Notes under the pieces: generated by a model
Databases searched by the model: none
Told to the model about the DNA's origin: nothing
Seen by the model: the letters and a program-made list of their open reading frames with translations, nothing else
Made by a program: the position numbers and the translations under genes
IMG/VR virus record: IMGVR_UViG_3300007276_000271
Coordinates: 1 to 25,395 of that record
Reading direction: 5' to 3' (one strand)
DNA from: a virus
DNA: 25,395 nt
In this document: positions 21,439-25,395 of the stretch, in pieces
How positions within the stretch are numbered: position 1 is the first letter of the stretch
Layout: the number at the start of each line of letters is the position of its first letter

Positions 21439-22029
21439 TTACCCTAAGCTTACAGTTGTTCCTGTTGCACCATCTTGAACTAGAATATCACCTTTCATGA
21501 ATCTAGTTGATTCGCCTTGAGTTGCTGTTATAACAGTGTTGTAACCGTTTAAACCTCCTTGCTCTGCTTCTGATGTGTTGTTGAATGCTAAAGTCGCACC
21601 AGCGTCTTGCTTCATTTTGTTGTCTAAACCGATAATTACAGCTTTTCTGTTTCCACTAACTGCGTCAAGTTCGTACAATTCAGCAATAACTACTAATTTT
21701 TGATTTCCGTAAGACTCTAAAAGGAAAGACTTAACTGTGTCTAGATTAGGAATTACAGCGTTTGCAGTAATGTTGAAAACATTTCCACCACCATCTTTAG
21801 CGTTTTCAGTTGCTAAATCTTTAGTTGAAACTCTTCCTTCAATTTGAACGAATAATTCACCTGTCAACAATGCTATTGCTGTTACATCGTGAGTCGCTGC
21901 ATCAAATACGGTTGCAGTCATATCTACCGATCTAATAGGTGCTAAATAAATGTTTCCTAATCCAGCTAATGGAAAGTCATCTCCGCAGTTGTTTAGTATG
22001 TTATCTGTTAACGGGCAAAATACTGGCAT
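21439..22029 (-). CDS. Probable major tail protein
   Basis: A 196-residue, beta-rich, cysteine-poor protein with no signal peptide. Segments such as LAGLGNIYLAPI, FVQIEGRVSTKDLATENAKD, GNQKLVVIAELYELDAVSGN and LAFNNTSEAEQGGLNGYNTV, then TATQGESTRF, alternate strands and loops like tail-tube or other abundant virion subunits. It has its own promoter-like box and a strong terminator, as expected for a highly expressed structural subunit. It follows the tape-measure gene, whereas tail-tube genes usually precede it, so another virion protein is possible. Confidence 0.5.
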   Translation of the reverse strand: MPVFCPLTDNILNNCGDDFPLAGLGNIYLAPIRSVDMTATVFDAATHDVTAIALLTGELFVQIEGRVSTKDLATENAKDGGGNVFNITANAVIPNLDTVKSFLLESYGNQKLVVIAELYELDAVSGNRKAVIIGLDNKMKQDAGATLAFNNTSEAEQGGLNGYNTVITATQGESTRFMKGDILVQDGATGTTVSLG

Positions 22030-22058
22030 TTTCTAATGTTTTAAAAATTAATGTTAAT

Positions 22059-22066
22059 CAAATATA
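22059..22066 (-). promoter_or_regulatory. -7 box upstream of the major-tail-like gene
   Basis: The minus strand has TATATTTG ending 29 bases before the ATG at 22029, a good leader distance. A -33 TTTG at 20 bases is not found; the AT-rich stretch there reads ATAA. The 80-base gap between the tape-measure and this gene is otherwise empty, which supports a promoter here. Confidence 0.5.
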
Positions 22067-22110
22067 GCAAATTTATCTATGTTATTTTATATTTCATAAA
22101 AATAATCTAT

Positions 22111-24810
22111 TTAGAAACTTGCTGAGTCTTGGATTTGTTCCACTCTGTTTGATACTCCTGTTGTTTCAGAAGCTACATTTTGCACTTTGATAGTGCTCAT
22201 AGTTTCGCTAAATGCGGCCCTTAAATCGTTTAAGTCTATTTGTGATCCACCGCTAAAGTTACCCACCCCACCATTTGCGTATTTAGTTGCAACCGTTGAA
22301 AAGTTAGGCGTTGAATTAGTAAGAGAAACACCTCCACCATCTTGGTTAATAGCTGATAACAAACCGATGTGCTTACGTGTGCTCCTTTTGTTTATAATCG
22401 CTTCACCTCCTTCGCCCTCTTGATTGTTTCCTAAGTCTATACCACCTTGTGCGTGACTTGCTCCACTTAATACACCACCTTGTGCAAACTTCTGAGAAGC
22501 TACTACAGCCGCTTGAACTCCACTCCTAGCAATTGCAACCGCACTTAATACTGCAGCTTGTGAAACCCCAGCCGCTCCAAATGTAACCGCATTAGCTGGA
22601 TTAGCAGCCGCAGCCGCACTAATAGCAGACAACTCTTTTACTAAGTCAATAGCAATAACCGCTAAATCTAGTTTCTTCTTTTTTGCAAACGCTGCTTTTT
22701 CAATCTCAATCTTTTTCTTTTCAAAGTCTGCTTGACTAATTAAACCGCCTTCTAGTTTTGCGTTTAGGTTAGCTAGTTCGATGTCCTTTTCTCGTTCTGC
22801 CCTTGTGTTAGCCGCGTTAATTAAAGCTTTACCACCTTGTACCGCTAAGTCTACCGTTTCACTTCTTACTTGCTGTTTAAACGCTTCTTGTTCTTCTAGT
22901 CTTACGTTTTCCTCTTCGTCTAATACGTCTTGTACTTCCTTTTCCTTTTCTGCTTTAGCTATTTTATTCTCTAGCTCAACCTCTGCAACGTCCTCACCGT
23001 TTAACTTAGCTTTTTCAACTCGTAACGCTCCGATTGTGTCCAGTAAATCCTTTTCTTTTTGAATCTTCTGTTCATTGGTTTCGTCTATTGTAGCTAGTTC
23101 AAGTTGGCGCTCTAGGTTAAGTAATTCAATCTTTTTATCGATTGCTGTACTTTCTGCTTTTATCTTATCTTCTCCTACTTTCTTTTCTAATTTTGCTTGA
23201 TCTTCTACAGCTTTCTTTCTTTTATCTTCTGCTGATTTTGCAATAGAGTTTAATTTGTTTCTAATCTCTATACTTTTTTCTGTTGCTGCTGCTTCAATAC
23301 CTTCACGCTCGGCAATTAAGTCTTGTATTTCTTTTTGACCTTCTATGTCAGTGTCATTTGCTTGTGCTTTTAATTGAGCAAGTGCAATCTGTCTGTTTTT
23401 TTGGTCAACCTCTAACTTAGTAACATCTTTCAAAGCTTGTTGTGCTTTAGCTGCCGCTACTAATTGTTCTTGAGCTGACTTAGTTGTATCTTCTGCAATC
23501 TTTTTTTGTTGAGCAAATAATAAAAGCCCTTTTTGTTTTTGCCTTTCAAGGTTAACACTTGCCCTCTCTATTTGTTTTGTAAGTATGTCAATCTCTGTAC
23601 CTCTGTCTAATGCGTCACCTATTGCACCCTTAGCTTTATTTACTACATCTTTAACTTTTTCAGCGTCAACACCTAACCCTAATTCAATACTAGCGTCTTT
23701 TAAATCAGCAAAAGAATTAGTTACGTCTTGTTTAGCTATTTCTAAATCTTTTGTTAGTTGCTTTTTATCTATAAGCTTACCAATTAAAGGAACATCAGCA
23801 AGTACTTTTTTAATGCCTAAGCCGATAAGTTTAAATGAATTAATATAAGCACCAGCCGCCGCCTTTATAAGCTTTGGTACTGCTAAAACTCTAGTAATTA
23901 AGTTATCTTTAATTGCATTACCTAAATCTATTACAGCTTGTTTAGGGTCGCTAAAAGCTTTCTTTAATCTGTCTAAACCTCCCGTTGCTAAGTCCTGAAC
24001 AAATCCAATAATAGACTGGAATACCTCTTGTAATGGTCTCATAACACTTGTTAAAGCATCTACACCCCTTTGAGTACTAGCAAAAGCAGCTATTAATGTA
24101 CCTAATACAACTACTATTGCGCCTATTCCAGTACTAATAAGGGCAATTCTAAACGCTTTTAAACCTCCACTTGTCGCCTTTGTGCTGGCATTCATACCCT
24201 TTTGAGCAATACTATATTTACCTATTGCCTCTTTTATCTGTCCTAAGTTGCTAATTACGCCCTGTATTTGTTGTCCAAAACCGCCTAATAAAGGCAATAC
24301 TGATTCTGTAGCTTTTCCGTAATCACCTACCGAACGGGAAGTAGTACCGTAACTAGCTTCTAACGCTTTAAGTTCTTCACTTTGTTCTAAAACCTTTTTA
24401 TTTAATGCCCTTCCTGCTTCTGTGTTCTCTCTCTCTGCTTTGCTCAAATTCCTTAAAGCGTCCTTGTCTTTTGTGTGCTGTGCTGCAAGTTGAGCAACAG
24501 ACCCAGCAGCTAACTTGTTTATCTGTGCGCTTTTATTTACTATTTTTTCATTAGCTGCGTACTCTTGCTTATTTTCTTTTAAAATAAGGTTGTTTTGTAC
24601 TTGTTGCTCTGCTAAGTCTTTTAACTCTGCTGTTTGCTTGTCTGTTGCTACACCGTTTTCACCAATAGCTTTAGTTAAAGCTTTCTCTTGTGCTGCTAAT
24701 TCTTTTTTCTTATTAGCTAAAGCATTTATAGCCTCTTGTGCTAAGTTTAAATTCTTCGTTGCTTGTGAGCTGGTTACTTCTAATTCAACTACTATCTTAT
24801 TTTCAGCCAT
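22111..24810 (-). CDS. Tape-measure protein
   Basis: An 899-residue protein that sets tail length and is ejected with the DNA. It has a long coiled-coil head (residues 10-160, Lys/Glu/Gln/Ala-rich, e.g. NALANKKKELAAQEKALTKA), a SYGTTSRSVGDYGKATESVL segment, and a hydrophobic membrane-like stretch (about 226-246, ALISTGIGAIVVVLGTLIAA). A further amphipathic region is followed by a second very long coiled coil (about 400-690), then an Ala-rich hydrophobic block, and a Gly/Ser-rich end (GGVLSGASHAQGGIDLGNNQ). This pattern is characteristic of Bacteroidetes phage tape-measure proteins. At about 1.5 Å per residue it would give a tail of about 130 nm (family rule of thumb). Confidence 0.9.
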   Translation of the reverse strand: MAENKIVVELEVTSSQATKNLNLAQEAINALANKKKELAAQEKALTKAIGENGVATDKQTAELKDLAEQQVQNNLILKENKQEYAANEKIVNKSAQINKLAAGSVAQLAAQHTKDKDALRNLSKAERENTEAGRALNKKVLEQSEELKALEASYGTTSRSVGDYGKATESVLPLLGGFGQQIQGVISNLGQIKEAIGKYSIAQKGMNASTKATSGGLKAFRIALISTGIGAIVVVLGTLIAAFASTQRGVDALTSVMRPLQEVFQSIIGFVQDLATGGLDRLKKAFSDPKQAVIDLGNAIKDNLITRVLAVPKLIKAAAGAYINSFKLIGLGIKKVLADVPLIGKLIDKKQLTKDLEIAKQDVTNSFADLKDASIELGLGVDAEKVKDVVNKAKGAIGDALDRGTEIDILTKQIERASVNLERQKQKGLLLFAQQKKIAEDTTKSAQEQLVAAAKAQQALKDVTKLEVDQKNRQIALAQLKAQANDTDIEGQKEIQDLIAEREGIEAAATEKSIEIRNKLNSIAKSAEDKRKKAVEDQAKLEKKVGEDKIKAESTAIDKKIELLNLERQLELATIDETNEQKIQKEKDLLDTIGALRVEKAKLNGEDVAEVELENKIAKAEKEKEVQDVLDEEENVRLEEQEAFKQQVRSETVDLAVQGGKALINAANTRAEREKDIELANLNAKLEGGLISQADFEKKKIEIEKAAFAKKKKLDLAVIAIDLVKELSAISAAAAANPANAVTFGAAGVSQAAVLSAVAIARSGVQAAVVASQKFAQGGVLSGASHAQGGIDLGNNQEGEGGEAIINKRSTRKHIGLLSAINQDGGGVSLTNSTPNFSTVATKYANGGVGNFSGGSQIDLNDLRAAFSETMSTIKVQNVASETTGVSNRVEQIQDSASF

Positions 24811-24813
24811 GTC

Positions 24814-25395
24814 TTAAATCTTATAAATTGGTTGGTAAGTATTACTTAAACAAGGTACAATTATACCGTTAACAATGCACATTATTTGTTGAGGTTGTGT
24901 GTTTGTCTGTGTTATTACGCTCACATTACCTACACCGCCCTGAGTTGTAACAGGTGTGAAGTCTTTAAACTTCACAAGCGAAACTGTAGTCGGTGTTTCT
25001 TTGGTTACGTTAAAGTTTGTGATACTGTCAGTAATGTAATGCCCTGCAATTTCAGCAGGTTCAGTTATTACGTAAGTCTTTTTTAAATCCCATTCATTAT
25101 AGGCGTACAAACTAAGGTTAAGCTTTAGTGTTAGTACTGCTGTATCTTCAATATTCGCTAATGTCTTTGCATAATAATCTTCTACAAGTCCACGAGTACC
25201 AATAAAGGTTAACTTTCTATCAAAGTATGTAGGTGTGTTTGCATAGTTCTCCATTATAGCAGTTAAAACTATTGAGGTGCTTGGCGTTCTTGCAACACCA
25301 GCCGTATCATATTGTCGCCCCCTAACTAATAAAGAAGCCCTAGCCTTATAGTTCTTGTTTACTGGTTTGTTTGCGTTGTCAGCGTCTAAATATTC
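24814..25395 (-). CDS. Tail protein, N-terminus off the right edge
   Basis: The reading frame is open to the window edge: 193 codons plus stop are visible, and the internal ATG at 25254 is within a continuous frame (upstream residues include YKARASLLVRGRQYDTAG and STSIVLTAIMENYANTPTY), so the gene is longer than a start at that ATG would suggest. The visible part is beta-rich: FDRKLTFIGTRGLVEDYYAK, LTLKLNLSLYAYNEWDLKKT, YVITEPAEIAGHYITDSI, VSLVKFKDF. The C-terminus has a Thr/Gln-rich linker, CIVNGIIVPCLSNTYQP with two cysteines, and ends PIYKI. It lies three bases before the tape-measure gene, so a tail-associated role is likely; the exact function is unknown. Confidence 0.65.
   Translation of the reverse strand, partial: EYLDADNANKPVNKNYKARASLLVRGRQYDTAGVARTPSTSIVLTAIMENYANTPTYFDRKLTFIGTRGLVEDYYAKTLANIEDTAVLTLKLNLSLYAYNEWDLKKTYVITEPAEIAGHYITDSITNFNVTKETPTTVSLVKFKDFTPVTTQGGVGNVSVITQTNTQPQQIMCIVNGIIVPCLSNTYQPIYKI

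Noticed and set aside
1-25395. Integrase, tRNA genes, CRISPR array, transposase, toxin-antitoxin pair
   Set aside because: Looked for on both strands; nothing with the expected motifs or structure was seen, so lysogeny cannot be concluded from this window.

Overview
The window is a contiguous piece of a tailed double-stranded DNA phage (siphovirus-like, HK97 capsid fold) or intact prophage of a Bacteroidetes host, most likely a Flavobacteriaceae member. The evidence for the host is the low GC content, the recurrent Bacteroidetes-type -7 promoter box TATATTTG, the near absence of Shine-Dalgarno sequences, a lipobox/lysis protein style suited to a Gram-negative envelope, and BT4734/VirE-type primase architecture. 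Every gene I can support lies on the minus strand, so transcription runs from high to low coordinates. Genes are tightly packed with ATGA or TAATG overlaps. I see no integrase, tRNA, CRISPR array, insertion sequence or host gene.

Layout in the direction of transcription (right to left). 25395-21439: a tail gene cut by the right edge, an 899-residue tape-measure protein, and a 196-residue structural protein (probable major tail protein) that has its own promoter and a strong terminator. 21365-17832: a small basic protein, a possible head-tail connector, a 400-residue fibre with an internal repeat, and two paralogous LamG-fold proteins around a small unknown protein (adhesion module). 17808-15851: a lysis block with a coiled-coil/TM protein, a free-standing PAS-domain protein, a two-TM holin candidate, an M15-type peptidoglycan peptidase and a u-spanin-like lipoprotein. 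15814-15602: a tiny HTH regulator with its own promoter and terminator.

15500-13308: an early operon holding a possible hydrophobic leader peptide, an unknown helical protein, an ERF annealing protein, a YqaJ/lambda-type exonuclease, a coiled-coil protein and a DnaA domain-IV protein, closed by a UUCG-loop terminator. 13307-13052: an AT-rich intergenic region (candidate origin) and a clear promoter. 12961-8052: prim-pol/SF3 helicase, SF2 helicase, VRR-NUC nuclease and a C5-methyltransferase. 8002-6213: six small genes of unknown role, including an exported protein, an HhH protein and a winged-helix-like protein. 6188-1: ParB-methyltransferase fusion, small terminase, a 58-residue protein, large terminase, portal, a 32-residue Lys-rich peptide, prohead protease and the HK97 major capsid protein, cut by the left edge.

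The genes form a coherent programme: regulation, recombination/replication initiation, replication with DNA modification, packaging and capsid, then tail, adhesion and lysis. Because capsid genes run off the left end and tail genes enter from the right, the unseen part is probably the head-tail joining region and proximal tail genes of a circularly permuted or circular map (inference). The most interesting items are a shared inverted repeat at two promoters close to a small HTH gene, a PAS-only protein in the lysis block, a u-spanin-like protein, paired LamG genes with conserved ends and divergent middles, and a DnaA-domain-IV-only protein next to a possible origin.
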